Positions 17,711 to 26,049 of a stretch of 64,000 bases of DNA are shown piece after piece. Source of the stretch: Mycolicibacterium frederiksbergense. GTDB taxonomy: Bacteria; Actinomycetota; Actinomycetes; Mycobacteriales; Mycobacteriaceae. The notes below the pieces were generated by a model. That model ran no database searches. It was given only the letters and a program-made list of their open reading frames with translations, and was not told the origin of the DNA. The stretch is taken from assembly GCF_012223425.1 (NCBI RefSeq), contig NZ_CP038799.1, positions 3,456,249 to 3,520,248 of the forward strand, in the 5' to 3' direction. Every line of letters starts with the position of its first letter. The first letter of the stretch is position 1. The translations under genes and the position numbers were made by a program.

Positions 17711-17783
17711 GCCCCCATCGTTTAGCGGCCTAGGACGCCGCCCTTTCACGGCGGTAGCACGGGTTCGAATCCCGTTGGGGGTA
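17711..17783 (+). tRNA. tRNA-Glu (anticodon TTC)
   Basis: A 73-base cloverleaf. Acceptor GCCCCCA pairs with TGGGGGT, discriminator A. The anticodon arm CCGCC CTTTCAC GGCGG gives TTC. The T-loop is GGTTCGAATCC. No CCA is encoded directly after the discriminator base. Confidence 0.95.
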
Positions 17784-17828
17784 CGGCGCGACGGTGGTGA
17801 CACACCGGAGCGAAGCAGTAAAGAGCAA

Positions 17829-17902
17829 GGCCCTGTGGCGCAGTTGGTTAGCGCGCCGCCCTGTCACGGCGGAGGTCGCGGGTTCGAGTCCCGTCAGGGT
17901 CG
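17829..17902 (+). tRNA. tRNA-Asp (anticodon GTC)
   Basis: A 74-base cloverleaf with acceptor GGCCCTG pairing with CAGGGTC. The discriminator is G, as usual for tRNA-Asp. The anticodon arm CCGCC CTGTCAC GGCGG gives GTC and the T-loop is GGTTCGAGTCC. Confidence 0.95.
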
Positions 17903-17944
17903 CCATTTCGGCGAGGTTTTCCGGTCGCAAGGCCGGAGCCTTCC

Positions 17945-18021
17945 GGCCAGGTAGCTCAGTTGGTACGAGCGTCCGCCTGAAAAGCGGAAGGTCGCCGGTT
18001 CGATCCCGGCCCTGGCCACCA
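17945..18021 (+). tRNA. tRNA-Phe (anticodon GAA)
   Basis: A cloverleaf with acceptor GGCCAGG pairing with CCTGGCC, discriminator A at 18018 and encoded CCA at 18019-18021. The anticodon loop CTGAAAA gives GAA. It follows tRNA-Glu and tRNA-Asp in one short array, probably co-transcribed. Confidence 0.95.
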
Positions 18022-18028
18022 CGATTTC

Positions 18029-19099
18029 TCACGGCAGCGTTGCGCCCACCTCCACCTTGGCGACAAACGGCGATGTCATGGCCCGCACGAGTGCGCTGTA
18101 GCCGACACCGAAGTCGATCTCGTCGCCGACCACGGCCTCATGATCTCCGAGATCGACCACCAGATGATCGCTGCTCATTCCCAGGATCGTGATGCCCGGG
18201 GGAGGCCGCAGACCGTCGGGGTCCACGTCCTGGCGACCGAGAGCCAGGATCGCCTGATGCACGTTCCCGCTGCCGGTGCGTGCCGGAGCCGCCCCGAACG
18301 CCGCCTGGGCGCGGTCCCCCCAGGGCTGCGCCGGTTTCATGGCGATTTCGATGATCTCGGCGGTCAGGGTGAAGATGTCGGTGTGCAGGCCGGGGATCGG
18401 GGTCCGGTCCAGCGGATCGACACCGAGCAGGATGGCTTCGCCGAGTCGGAGCTCGTCGATCCGGCCGACGTCACGGGTGTGTAGAGCCCAATTCAGGTTC
18501 GCCGAGTTGCCCCCGGACACGACGCCGAGCGAGATCCCGTGCCGTGCCTCGATATCGTCGGCGAGCCGGGTCAGGACGCCCATGTTCCGGTCATCGGGGA
18601 CCACCCCGTTCTGGCAGGCGAGGTTGGCCCCGAGCCCGGCCAGGCGCAACGAGGAGTGGCCGAGGACGGCGCGCACCGCCTCGGGCACGTCGTCGAGCGA
18701 GATGCCCTCACGAAGGTCGCCCAGTTCGACCACCAGCACCACGGCGTGCATCCGCTTCTGTTCGGCCGCGGCCTGATCGAGCGCCGCCAGGACGACGGCC
18801 TCGGTGTTCAGGCTGATGTCGGCGACCCCGACCACCGATGCCACCTGGCTGAGCATGGGTGAGCGGATCAACGTGCGCAGCGGCCATCGGTCGAGGCCGG
18901 CCAGCCGGGCCAGGTTCTCCACCCGGGAGTCACCCAGGCCGCCGGCCCCGCCGCGCAGCATCGCCGCACCGACTGCCGGGGAACCCAGCACGGCCTTGGT
19001 GACCCCGGTGACCCGGATGCCCGATACCTGGAGCAGATCGACGAGGGTCCGGGTGTTCTGCTCGACCTTGTCGAGATCGGTCTCGATGCGAAGCGTCAC
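18029..19099 (-). CDS. Alanine/ornithine-racemase-like PLP enzyme
   Basis: A 356-residue fold-type III PLP enzyme of the 'alanine/ornithine racemase' branch. The N-terminal barrel carries the cofactor lysine Lys35 in GVTKAVLG, equivalent to the KANAYG lysine of alanine racemase. Later segments include VVSGGNSANL, near the PLP phosphate, and LRLGEAILLGVDP. The full C-terminal beta domain of alanine racemase is not obvious, as in YhfX/ornithine racemase relatives. Its ATG overlaps the stop of the DUF1611 gene by ATGA, so the two proteins are probably made together and act on the same amino acid. The substrate is not known. Confidence 0.75.
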   Translation of the reverse strand: MTLRIETDLDKVEQNTRTLVDLLQVSGIRVTGVTKAVLGSPAVGAAMLRGGAGGLGDSRVENLARLAGLDRWPLRTLIRSPMLSQVASVVGVADISLNTEAVVLAALDQAAAEQKRMHAVVLVVELGDLREGISLDDVPEAVRAVLGHSSLRLAGLGANLACQNGVVPDDRNMGVLTRLADDIEARHGISLGVVSGGNSANLNWALHTRDVGRIDELRLGEAILLGVDPLDRTPIPGLHTDIFTLTAEIIEIAMKPAQPWGDRAQAAFGAAPARTGSGNVHQAILALGRQDVDPDGLRPPPGITILGMSSDHLVVDLGDHEAVVGDEIDFGVGYSALVRAMTSPFVAKVEVGATLP

Positions 19100-20259
19100 A
19101 CGGGGGTGATCGCCGCGAGCGCGGGCAGGCCGGCCAGCACCATATCGACCAGATCGGACGCGGGGCGCGTCAGGGGATCGGTGACGGGCAGTCCGAGCTG
19201 CGAATGATGTTCGGAGATCGCGGTATTCAGCTCGTCCTCGGTCATCTGCTCGTGGTTGATCGTGACCCCGATGACGCGGGTGTCGGCGAACGCCTCGATC
19301 AGTGCGATCTCGCTCGCCGCGGTCGGCATCGCCACCATCGGGAAGTCGCCGAGCACCGCGCGCTTGGGCGCGTGCTGCACGATCACCGCGGCGGGGCGGC
19401 TGCCACGCAGGATATGCGCCGATGTCAGGTACGCGGGGTGGCTGAGCGCGCCCTGGCCCTCGACCACGATCACGTCCGGGTCTTCGCCCTCGAACGCGGC
19501 GACCACCTGGTGTTCGACCTCGCCCGAGCAGAACTGGGGGACCAGCGCATCGAGTGCGACGCCGTACTTGCCGCCCTGGATCAGGGTGGTCTGACCGGTG
19601 CCGACCATGACCGCCTTGATGCCGTGCGCATTGAGCGCCTGGACCAGCAGGGTGGCGGTGGTGCGCTTGCCGATCGCCCCGTCCGTGCCGAGGATCGCGA
19701 TCCGGGGGCAGGAGACGTCGAAGATCCGGCCGGAGAACAGGTGCAGATCGCGCTTGGCTTTCGGCCGGCGCACGTCGGTGATGGTGATACCGGCGATCAC
19801 GGCTGCCGCCGCGAACTCGGGATCGTCGTTGAGGAACTCGTGCAGGCCGTTGATGATGTGCATGCCGCGGGCGATACCGTCGAGCAGCACGATCCGTTGC
19901 CTGCCGGACATCAGGCCGTCGGCGGGTGCCAACCCACAGATCAGGTAGTCCGGCACGCGTCCGGCGTGCGCGATGGACTCGGCGAGTGAGGCCAGCACCG
20001 GGATGCCGTTCGCCGTGCCGTCGAGGAGTTTTCCGGCATCCGCACCGGCCCGCAGGCTGTCGATGACGCTGAGGATCTCGTATCTCTCCGAGTGCCGGAC
20101 CAGTCCGTTGGCGGTCTTGCCGTCCTGCTCGCCGAACTGTCCCTCGCAGTAGACGATGGCCGTCGAACCCCCGGGCAGTGCGAAGGGCGGTGCGGGGAGG
20201 GCGCGTTCGCGCTGTTCGGAGGCATGAAGAGATGAGGTGTCACTGGTACGCGAAGACAT
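19096..20259 (-). CDS. DUF1611 family P-loop protein (DgcN-like)
   Basis: A 387-residue protein of the DUF1611 family. A nucleotide-binding P-loop, GTDGAIGKRT, lies at residues 191-200. The aspartate-like VIVVEGQGALSHPAY segment follows, then IVQHAPKR and a C-terminal domain. Some DUF1611 proteins (DgcN) have been linked to D-glutamate/D-amino-acid metabolism as acetyltransferases. The ATG at 20257-20259 is chosen over a start 12 codons upstream because AGAGGA lies 6 bases before it. It is the first gene of a two-gene operon with the PLP racemase, which supports a D- or non-protein amino-acid role (inference). Confidence 0.72.
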   Translation of the reverse strand: MSSRTSDTSSLHASEQRERALPAPPFALPGGSTAIVYCEGQFGEQDGKTANGLVRHSERYEILSVIDSLRAGADAGKLLDGTANGIPVLASLAESIAHAGRVPDYLICGLAPADGLMSGRQRIVLLDGIARGMHIINGLHEFLNDDPEFAAAAVIAGITITDVRRPKAKRDLHLFSGRIFDVSCPRIAILGTDGAIGKRTTATLLVQALNAHGIKAVMVGTGQTTLIQGGKYGVALDALVPQFCSGEVEHQVVAAFEGEDPDVIVVEGQGALSHPAYLTSAHILRGSRPAAVIVQHAPKRAVLGDFPMVAMPTAASEIALIEAFADTRVIGVTINHEQMTEDELNTAISEHHSQLGLPVTDPLTRPASDLVDMVLAGLPALAAITPV

Positions 20260-20468
20260 GAGATCCTCTGAGAAGTCCCAGAGAAGGCGACGCAATCGAG
20301 GCGGGGCGTTCTAGCCCGACGTTCAACGAAGTGGTCTGCCCTGAGGGCCGGCAATATTACCGACGTGTTAACGCTACCTGATCGATCTTGACTGACCTGC
20401 ATCTACCGGCCTGCGCAGTGAATTGTCGGCTCCGTAACATTCGCCCCACTGATCACGATCAAGTTCAC

Positions 20469-21059
20469 GTGTCGCACACATTCGGGGATGAAAAGCGCAG
20501 TCGTCTGAAGACCGTCATCGGCGCCGTGCTCGTCGCGTTGGCGTTCGCGTGCGGGGTGGCGCCGCAGGCCGCCGCCCAACCCGCAGGCAAGGATTTCACC
20601 AAGCCCGCGATCGTGATCCTGGGCTACGGGCTCACCCCGGACGGCTGGATGCGCCCGATCCTCTACACCCGGGTGCTGACCGGATTGGCCGTCGCGCAGG
20701 CCTTTCCGCAGTCCCCGATCATCGTCACCGGTGGCAACCCGAAAAAGGGGCGCACGGAGGCGGGCGAGATGCGCAACCTGCTGCGGCTGCTCGGTTTCCC
20801 CGCGAACAGGATCATCGTCGAGGACAAGGCCAACAGCACGGTCCAGAACGCCCAGTTCTCGGTACCGCTGGCCGAGAAGGCCGACACCACGGGGATCATC
20901 CTGGTGACGTCCTCGACCCATCAGGGTCGCGCCGACAGGAACTTCGCCGACGCGGGCGGCAACATGCTGGCCACCGTCAGCTTCCCGGACGGCAATCCGC
21001 AGACCAACATCACCCAGTTCATCCGTGACGTGCTCAGCCCGCTGACCCCCATCGGCTGA
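20469..21059 (+). CDS. Secreted YdcF/SanA-like DUF218 protein
   Basis: A protein of about 196 residues with a DUF218 domain. A signal peptide is visible as KTVIGAVLVALAFACGVAPQ followed by AAAQPA. The mature part has IVILGYGLTPDG, PIIVTGGNPKKGRTEAGEM, VEDKANSTVQNA and VTSSTHQGRADRNF, all typical of DUF218. Members of this family (SanA, ElyC, YdcF) act in envelope maintenance, and their exact chemistry is unclear. The start is a GTG at 20469; no clear ribosome-binding site is seen, so the start could shift. Confidence 0.7.
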   Translation: MSHTFGDEKRSRLKTVIGAVLVALAFACGVAPQAAAQPAGKDFTKPAIVILGYGLTPDGWMRPILYTRVLTGLAVAQAFPQSPIIVTGGNPKKGRTEAGEMRNLLRLLGFPANRIIVEDKANSTVQNAQFSVPLAEKADTTGIILVTSSTHQGRADRNFADAGGNMLATVSFPDGNPQTNITQFIRDVLSPLTPIG

Positions 21060-21078
21060 ACCGTTCTAAGGTGGCCGG

Positions 21079-21663
21079 GTGACAACGGACGCTGCCGCGG
21101 CCGATTTCCGGGCCCGCCTCCTTGTGGCGTTCGAGGCCTCGATCGCCGAAGACGGCTACGCCAAGACGACGATCGCGGACATCGTGCGCCGCGCCCGGAC
21201 CTCGCGCCGGACGTTCTACGAGCACTTCTCCAGCAAGGACGAGTGCTTCATGGCGCTGCTCGCCGAAGCCAACGCCGAACAGGTCCGGTCCATCGCCGGT
21301 GCCGTCGACCCCGAGGCGCCGTGGCAGCAGCAGGCCCGCCAGGCCATCGAGGCGTGGATCGCCTCGGGAGAGTCCCGGCCCGACCTCACCCTGAGCTGGA
21401 TCCGCGACGGCCCCTCGCTCGGGGCGGCGGGCCGCGAGCTCACCCGGGAGTCCATGGAGCATTTCGTCGACATGGTCACCGCACTGATGGACAGCGCACA
21501 GTTCCGCGCCGCCGGGATCGGCCCGGTGTCGCGGCAGCGCATCGTCATGTTGCTCGGCGGCCTGCGCGAACTCACCGCCATCACCGTCGAGAACGGCGGG
21601 AAGATGAGCGATATCACCGAGGAGGCCGTCGACGCCACCATCGCGCTGTTCGCCCCGCGCTGA
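21079..21663 (+). CDS. TetR-family transcriptional regulator
   Basis: A 194-residue TetR regulator. The DNA-binding domain is at residues about 10-58, with IADIVRRARTSRRTFYEHFSSKDECF as the helix-turn-helix. The GTG start at 21079 is the first in frame. It lies just upstream of a second TetR gene in the same direction. No ligand can be inferred. The C-terminal region (MVTALMDSAQFRAAG onward) is of the TetR_C type. Confidence 0.8.
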   Translation: MTTDAAAADFRARLLVAFEASIAEDGYAKTTIADIVRRARTSRRTFYEHFSSKDECFMALLAEANAEQVRSIAGAVDPEAPWQQQARQAIEAWIASGESRPDLTLSWIRDGPSLGAAGRELTRESMEHFVDMVTALMDSAQFRAAGIGPVSRQRIVMLLGGLRELTAITVENGGKMSDITEEAVDATIALFAPR

Positions 21664-21702
21664 CCGGAGTCGACGTCTCGACCTCTCCGGTACGTTGAGC
21701 TG

Positions 21703-22308
21703 ATGGTTCGGCCCGCTCAGACGGCGCGCAGTGAGCGTACGCGCGACGCGCTCCGCCAGGCGGCGATGGTGCGTTTCCTCGCCCAGGGCGTGGAGGACAC
21801 CTCGGCCGAACAGATCGCCGCCGACGCCGGGGTGTCGCTGCGGACCTTCTACCGGCATTTCTCGTCCAAGCATGATCTGCTGTTCGTCGACTACGACGCC
21901 GGCCTGGAATGGTTCCGCACCGCGCTGGCCAACCGCTCCCCCCAGGAGCCGATCGTCGAGGCAGTGCACTCGGCGATCCTGCAATCCCCCTACGACGTGG
22001 ACGCGGTGGCCAAGATCGCCGAGCTGCGCGCCGACGAGCTCGACCCGGGCCGCATCGTGCGCCATATCCGGCAGGTCGAGGCGTCCTTCGCCGAGGTCGT
22101 CGAGGAGCACCTGCGCCAGGACGATCCGCCGCGGCCGGGCTCCGATGCCGCGCTGCGGGTCACCGTCGCCGCCCGTTGCATCGCCGCGGCGGTGTTCGGC
22201 GCCATGGAGGTGTGGATGCTGGCCGAAGTGCGCTCACTGCCCGAACTGGCCAGGCTGTGCCGGATGGCGCTCGACTCGCTGGAATCCGGGGTCATCCCGG
22301 CAGGATAG
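21703..22308 (+). CDS. TetR-family transcriptional regulator
   Basis: A 201-residue TetR regulator with helix-turn-helix SAEQIAADAGVSLRTFYRHF near residues 30-49. It is followed after 46 bases by a phytoene-dehydrogenase-like gene. The spacer contains a perfect 9-bp inverted repeat that directly follows its stop codon, so this regulator is a good candidate to control the flavoprotein gene (inference). Confidence 0.8.
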   Translation: MVRPAQTARSERTRDALRQAAMVRFLAQGVEDTSAEQIAADAGVSLRTFYRHFSSKHDLLFVDYDAGLEWFRTALANRSPQEPIVEAVHSAILQSPYDVDAVAKIAELRADELDPGRIVRHIRQVEASFAEVVEEHLRQDDPPRPGSDAALRVTVAARCIAAAVFGAMEVWMLAEVRSLPELARLCRMALDSLESGVIPAG

Positions 22309-22329
22309 TTTTGTCATTATTGACAAAAC
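22308..22329. promoter_or_regulatory. Palindromic operator upstream of the flavoprotein gene
   Basis: A perfect inverted repeat, GTTTTGTCA (22308-22316) and TGACAAAAC (22321-22329) with spacer TTAT. It begins at the last base of the tetR stop codon and ends 25 bases before the flavoprotein ATG. Size and symmetry fit a TetR dimer site, and an embedded TTGACA could be a -35 element. Confidence 0.65.
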
Positions 22330-22354
22330 ATTGGCCGGGGTGGAACCTGGGCTG

Positions 22355-23920
22355 ATGCCGGACTACGACGCGATCGTCATCGGCGCGGGCCACAACGGCC
22401 TGGCCGCCGCCGCCCTGCTGCAACGCGCCGGGATGCGCACCCTGTGCCTGGACGCCAAGCTCTATGCCGGCGGAATGGCTTCCACCGTAGAGCTTTTCGA
22501 CGGATACAAGTTCGAGATCGCGGGCTCGTTGCAGTTCCCGACCTCGGCGGTGGTCAGCCGCGAACTGGGCCTCGACACGCTGCCATGCGTCGATGTCGAC
22601 GTCATGTCGGTATCGCTGCGCGGCATCGGTGACGAGCCCGTCATCTACTACACCGATCCGATGAAGCTGCTCACCCACCTCAACGAGGTGCACGGCGCCG
22701 AGGCGGTCAACGGCATGGCCGGGCTGATGGCATGGAGCCTGGCGCCCACCTGCGCGCTCGGCCGCTTCGACGCCGATACGCCGGCGAAGACTCTCGACGA
22801 GATGTATGCCTGTGCGCACAACGAATTCGAGCGTTCGGCCATCACAGACATGCTGTTCGGCTCGGTCACCGATGTGCTCGATCGCTATCTGCCCGACGCC
22901 GAGAAGCACGGTGCGCTGCGCGGCATGCTCAGCTTTCTGGCCGTCAACACCACCTACCGCGGACCGGCCACACCCGGCAGTGCAGCAGCTCTGGCCTTCG
23001 GGCTGGCCGTGCCCGATGAGAACGCCGTGCTGATGAAGAAACTACGCGGCGGCATCGGCGCGCTCACCGCGCATCTGAGTGACCTGCTGACCGCGGGCGG
23101 GGGAGAACTGCGGTTGCGGTCCCAGGTCGAGGAGATCCTCACCGCCGAAGGCCGCGTGACCGGGGTGCGGTTGGCGGACGGTTCCACCATCGGGGCGCCG
23201 GTCGTCATCTCGGCGCTGGCGCCCGACCTCACCGTGACGAGCCTGCTGGATTCCGCGGCCGTGCCCGCCGAGGCGCGCGAGCGCTACACCCACATCGACC
23301 ACCGTGGCAGCTACCTGCAGATGCACTTCGCACTCGACGGCATCCCGACCTTCGCCGACCCGTACGGCATGCTCAACGACCCCGAAATGCAGTCGGCCAT
23401 CGGCCTTTTCAGCACACCCGAGGAACTGCAGCAGCAGTGGGAGGATTGCCGGCGCGGTATCGTGCCCGCCGATCCGGCCATCGCCATGCAGATGCCGTCG
23501 GTGCAGGATCCCGGCCTCGCCCCGCCCGGCAAGCACGCGGTGTCGGCATTCTCGCTGTGGTTTCCGGTGGAGGACACGGGGGGATCTTCATACGGTGAGC
23601 TGAAGAACGAGATGGGTCAACGGGTGATCGACAAGATCAGCAGACTGGCACCGGATTTCGAGAGCCTGATCTCCCGGCACACCACCTTCACCCCGAAGCA
23701 CATGGGCACCATGTTCGGGGCGCCGGGCGGTGACTACTGCCATGGCCTGATCCACCCCGAACAGATGGGACCCAACCGGCCAGGCCCCAGAGGCTACGGC
23801 GATCAGGAACTCCCGGTCGCCGGGCTGTACCTGGGCAGCGCGGGATGCCATGGTGGGCCGGGCATCACCTTCATCCCCGGCTACAACGCCGCCAAGGCGG
23901 CACTTGCCGAGGCGCGTTAA
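22355..23920 (+). CDS. Phytoene-dehydrogenase-like FAD-dependent oxidoreductase
   Basis: A 521-residue flavoprotein of the carotenoid desaturase/isomerase (CrtI-like) superfamily. The N-terminal FAD motif is VIGAGHNGLAAAALLQRAG (residues about 8-26), followed by ASTVELFDGYKFE. The C-terminal FAD signature is LYLGSAGCHGGPGITFIPGY. The family acts on carotenoids and other isoprenoid or hydrophobic substrates; no carotenoid genes are near, so the substrate is open. The ATG at 22355 starts directly before the FAD motif; the open frame upstream is a tetR shadow. A TetR operator-like palindrome precedes it. Confidence 0.8.
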   Translation: MPDYDAIVIGAGHNGLAAAALLQRAGMRTLCLDAKLYAGGMASTVELFDGYKFEIAGSLQFPTSAVVSRELGLDTLPCVDVDVMSVSLRGIGDEPVIYYTDPMKLLTHLNEVHGAEAVNGMAGLMAWSLAPTCALGRFDADTPAKTLDEMYACAHNEFERSAITDMLFGSVTDVLDRYLPDAEKHGALRGMLSFLAVNTTYRGPATPGSAAALAFGLAVPDENAVLMKKLRGGIGALTAHLSDLLTAGGGELRLRSQVEEILTAEGRVTGVRLADGSTIGAPVVISALAPDLTVTSLLDSAAVPAEARERYTHIDHRGSYLQMHFALDGIPTFADPYGMLNDPEMQSAIGLFSTPEELQQQWEDCRRGIVPADPAIAMQMPSVQDPGLAPPGKHAVSAFSLWFPVEDTGGSSYGELKNEMGQRVIDKISRLAPDFESLISRHTTFTPKHMGTMFGAPGGDYCHGLIHPEQMGPNRPGPRGYGDQELPVAGLYLGSAGCHGGPGITFIPGYNAAKAALAEAR

Positions 23921-24072
23921 GCGTCGTCGACCGCGCTGCCTTCGGCGGTGGCGCCGCCCTCGTCGGACCAGTCCGCCCGGTCCCCGGCGCCCTTGGCGGG
24001 ATCGCTCTGGACGTCGTCCTCGGCACCCTCGGGGCCTGCGTCTGACTCGGTGGTCTTGGGATCTGCACTCAC
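23917..24072 (-). CDS. Small acidic protein, unknown function
   Basis: A 51-residue open frame, GTG at 24070-24072 to TAA at 23917, too short for usual gene callers. It starts MSADPKTTESDAGPEGAEDD and ends ATAEGSAVDDA. It is rich in Asp, Glu, Ala and Gly, has a single Trp, and lacks cysteine or membrane segments, so it is likely disordered. Codon third positions are GC-rich as in real genes of this window. Its stop overlaps the stop of the convergent flavoprotein gene. I do not recognise a function. Confidence 0.55.
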   Translation of the reverse strand: MSADPKTTESDAGPEGAEDDVQSDPAKGAGDRADWSDEGGATAEGSAVDDA

Positions 24073-24144
24073 GGAAGCGGACTACCCGTTTCGTCGGCTC
24101 CGGAAACGGTGCGCACCACCTCGGCCCGACTTCACCACCGCCGG

Positions 24145-24486
24145 TCAGCCGCCCTGAAGCCGGCGCATCCAGTCCCGGGGTACCCGATCACGCGGTCCCG
24201 GAGTCGGTTGGTCGGCCGGGTGCGCCTGCGGCGCAGCCAGATCGGGGCCGTCGTAGTACTCGTCGGTGGCGTAGTTCCAGAACCAGTCCTCGCCGGGTTC
24301 GAAGCTGCGGATGATGGGATGCCCGGTGTCACGCCAGTGCTGGGAGGCGTGTTTGGCCAGCGAATCGTCGCAGCAACCGATATGGCCGCAGGCCGCGCAC
24401 CGGCGCAGGTGTACCCACCATCCGCCGTCGGCGTCGCACTCCACGCATCCGGTACCGCTCGGGGGCTTGGCGGGGTCGATGTCCAC
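24145..24486 (-). CDS. UBP-type zinc finger protein
   Basis: A 113-residue protein dominated by one UBP-type zinc finger. The ligand pattern is CVECDADGGWWVHLRRC, then CGHIGCC, H-X3-H (KHASQH) and GHPIIRSFEPGEDWFWNY, as in ubiquitin-protease-type zinc fingers carried by stand-alone bacterial proteins. The C-terminal part is acidic and proline-rich. The GTG start at 24484-24486 precedes MDIDPAKPP. Bacterial members have no established role. It lies 10 bases after zwf's stop on the same strand, so it may be co-transcribed downstream of zwf. Confidence 0.8.
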   Translation of the reverse strand: MDIDPAKPPSGTGCVECDADGGWWVHLRRCAACGHIGCCDDSLAKHASQHWRDTGHPIIRSFEPGEDWFWNYATDEYYDGPDLAAPQAHPADQPTPGPRDRVPRDWMRRLQGG

Positions 24487-24496
24487 CTGGCCGAGT

Positions 24497-25993
24497 CTAC
24501 TTCCGCTCCCGCCAGGCCCGCTCGAACGGCAGCCGCCACGCGTTGGGGGCGATCAGTTGGTGGATCGCGTTCGGGCCCCAGGTGCCCGGCTGGTACAGCT
24601 TGGCAGGCGGCGGATCGTCGAGCAGATGAGCCGAACGCTCCCAGAGGGATTCGATGCCCTCGGCGGTGGTGAACAGTGTGTGGTCGCCGCGCATCGCATC
24701 CAGGATGAGCCGCTCATAGGCCTCCAGCACGTCGCCGTTGCTCGGGATCTCCGTGGTGGAGAACTGCATGGACATCTTGTCCAGCTTCATGCCCGGCCCG
24801 GGGCGCTTTCCGTAGAAGGACAGCGACACCTTGGAATTGTCGGCCAGATCGAAGGTCAGGTGGTCGGGGCCCTGGGAGCCCACGCCCGACCCGGCCGGGA
24901 ACATGGTGCGTGGGGCCTCTTTGAAGGCGATGGAGATGATGCGCATACCCTCGGCCATCTTCTTGCCGGTCCGCAGATAGATCGGCACACCGGCCCAGCG
25001 CCAGTTGTCGATGCCGACCTTGAGGGCGATGAAGGTCTCGGTATCGGAATCTCTTGCCACACCGTCGAGGTCGCGGTATCCGGCGAACTGTCCGCGCACC
25101 ACGTCGTTGCACTGGATCGGCAGCATCGAGCGGAACACCTTGTTCTTCTCCTCGCTGATCGCGCGCGGTTCCAGCGCGGTCGGCGGTTCCATCACGACGA
25201 AGGCCATCACCTGGAATAGGTGAGTGACCACCATGTCCTTGTATGCGCCGGTGCTCTCGTAGAAGTTGGCGCGCTCGTCCAGACCGAGCATCTCCGGGAT
25301 GTCGATCTGGATGTGGTCGATGAAGTTACGATTCCAGATCGGCTCGAACAGTCCGTTGGCGAATCGGAACGCCAGGATGTTCTGCGCGGCCTCCTTGCCC
25401 AGGAAGTGGTCGATCCGGAACACCTGACGTTCCTTGAACGTCTCGTGCACGAAGTCGTTCAGGGCCACCGCGCTGGCCAGGTCGGTGCCGAACGGCTTCT
25501 CCATCACCACCCGCGAGCGTTCCACCAGATTGGCCTCACGCAGCATGGTGATGACCGCGCGGGCCGCCTTGGGAGGCACCGAAAGGTAGTGCAGCCGTTG
25601 AGCACTCCCACCGAGTCGGGCCTCGGCGGCGGCGACGGCTTCGGCGAGCGCCTCCGGGCCGGCTCCCTGCGGGACGTAGCTGAGCATCTTGGAGACATCG
25701 GCCCACTGCTCGTCGGTGAGCTTGTGCGTGCCGAACCTCTCGATCGCGTCCTTGGCCAGCGCGCGGAACTCGTCGTCGGTGAGATCCTCCAGCGAAGTCC
25801 CGACCACCTGAATGTTGGGTGCCAGCTCCGACTGGTCCAGGTAGGCCATCCCGGGCAGCAGCTTGCGTTTGGCGAGATCGCCGGTCGCCCCGAACAACAC
25901 GATGACGTGGGGTTCGAGCGGGTCGGTGTCCCGACGGTGCGGGCGGGCACCCGGTGCGGGGTAGGCGATGGTCTGCGGGTTCTCGGCGGCCAT
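24497..25993 (-). CDS. zwf: Glucose-6-phosphate 1-dehydrogenase
   Basis: A 498-residue G6PD, which oxidises glucose-6-phosphate to 6-phosphogluconolactone with reduction of NADP. The Rossmann motif is VLFGATGDLAKRKL (residues about 32-45). The family active-site signature is RIDHFLGKEAAQN, with the catalytic His and the Lys that contacts substrate. EKPFGTDL and YLRTGKKM are also typical. Length is normal. It is a stand-alone copy, not linked to tkt-tal-opcA as in the main mycobacterial operon, so it is probably a paralogue; preference for NADP or F420 cannot be read here. Confidence 0.92.
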   Translation of the reverse strand: MAAENPQTIAYPAPGARPHRRDTDPLEPHVIVLFGATGDLAKRKLLPGMAYLDQSELAPNIQVVGTSLEDLTDDEFRALAKDAIERFGTHKLTDEQWADVSKMLSYVPQGAGPEALAEAVAAAEARLGGSAQRLHYLSVPPKAARAVITMLREANLVERSRVVMEKPFGTDLASAVALNDFVHETFKERQVFRIDHFLGKEAAQNILAFRFANGLFEPIWNRNFIDHIQIDIPEMLGLDERANFYESTGAYKDMVVTHLFQVMAFVVMEPPTALEPRAISEEKNKVFRSMLPIQCNDVVRGQFAGYRDLDGVARDSDTETFIALKVGIDNWRWAGVPIYLRTGKKMAEGMRIISIAFKEAPRTMFPAGSGVGSQGPDHLTFDLADNSKVSLSFYGKRPGPGMKLDKMSMQFSTTEIPSNGDVLEAYERLILDAMRGDHTLFTTAEGIESLWERSAHLLDDPPPAKLYQPGTWGPNAIHQLIAPNAWRLPFERAWRERK

Positions 25994-26049
25994 GGCCGCG
26001 ATGTTGCCATCCGTACGTTAACGCTGCGCGACATCGCTACTGTCAGGCC

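Noticed and set aside
17502..18021. tRNA cluster as an attachment site of an integrated element
   Set aside because: No integrase, no direct repeat of a tRNA 3' end, and ordinary chromosomal genes on both sides.
21731..22354. Extended N-terminus of the flavoprotein frame into the tetR gene
   Set aside because: The FAD-binding motif begins right after the ATG at 22355; the upstream part is the tetR gene in another frame and includes the palindrome.
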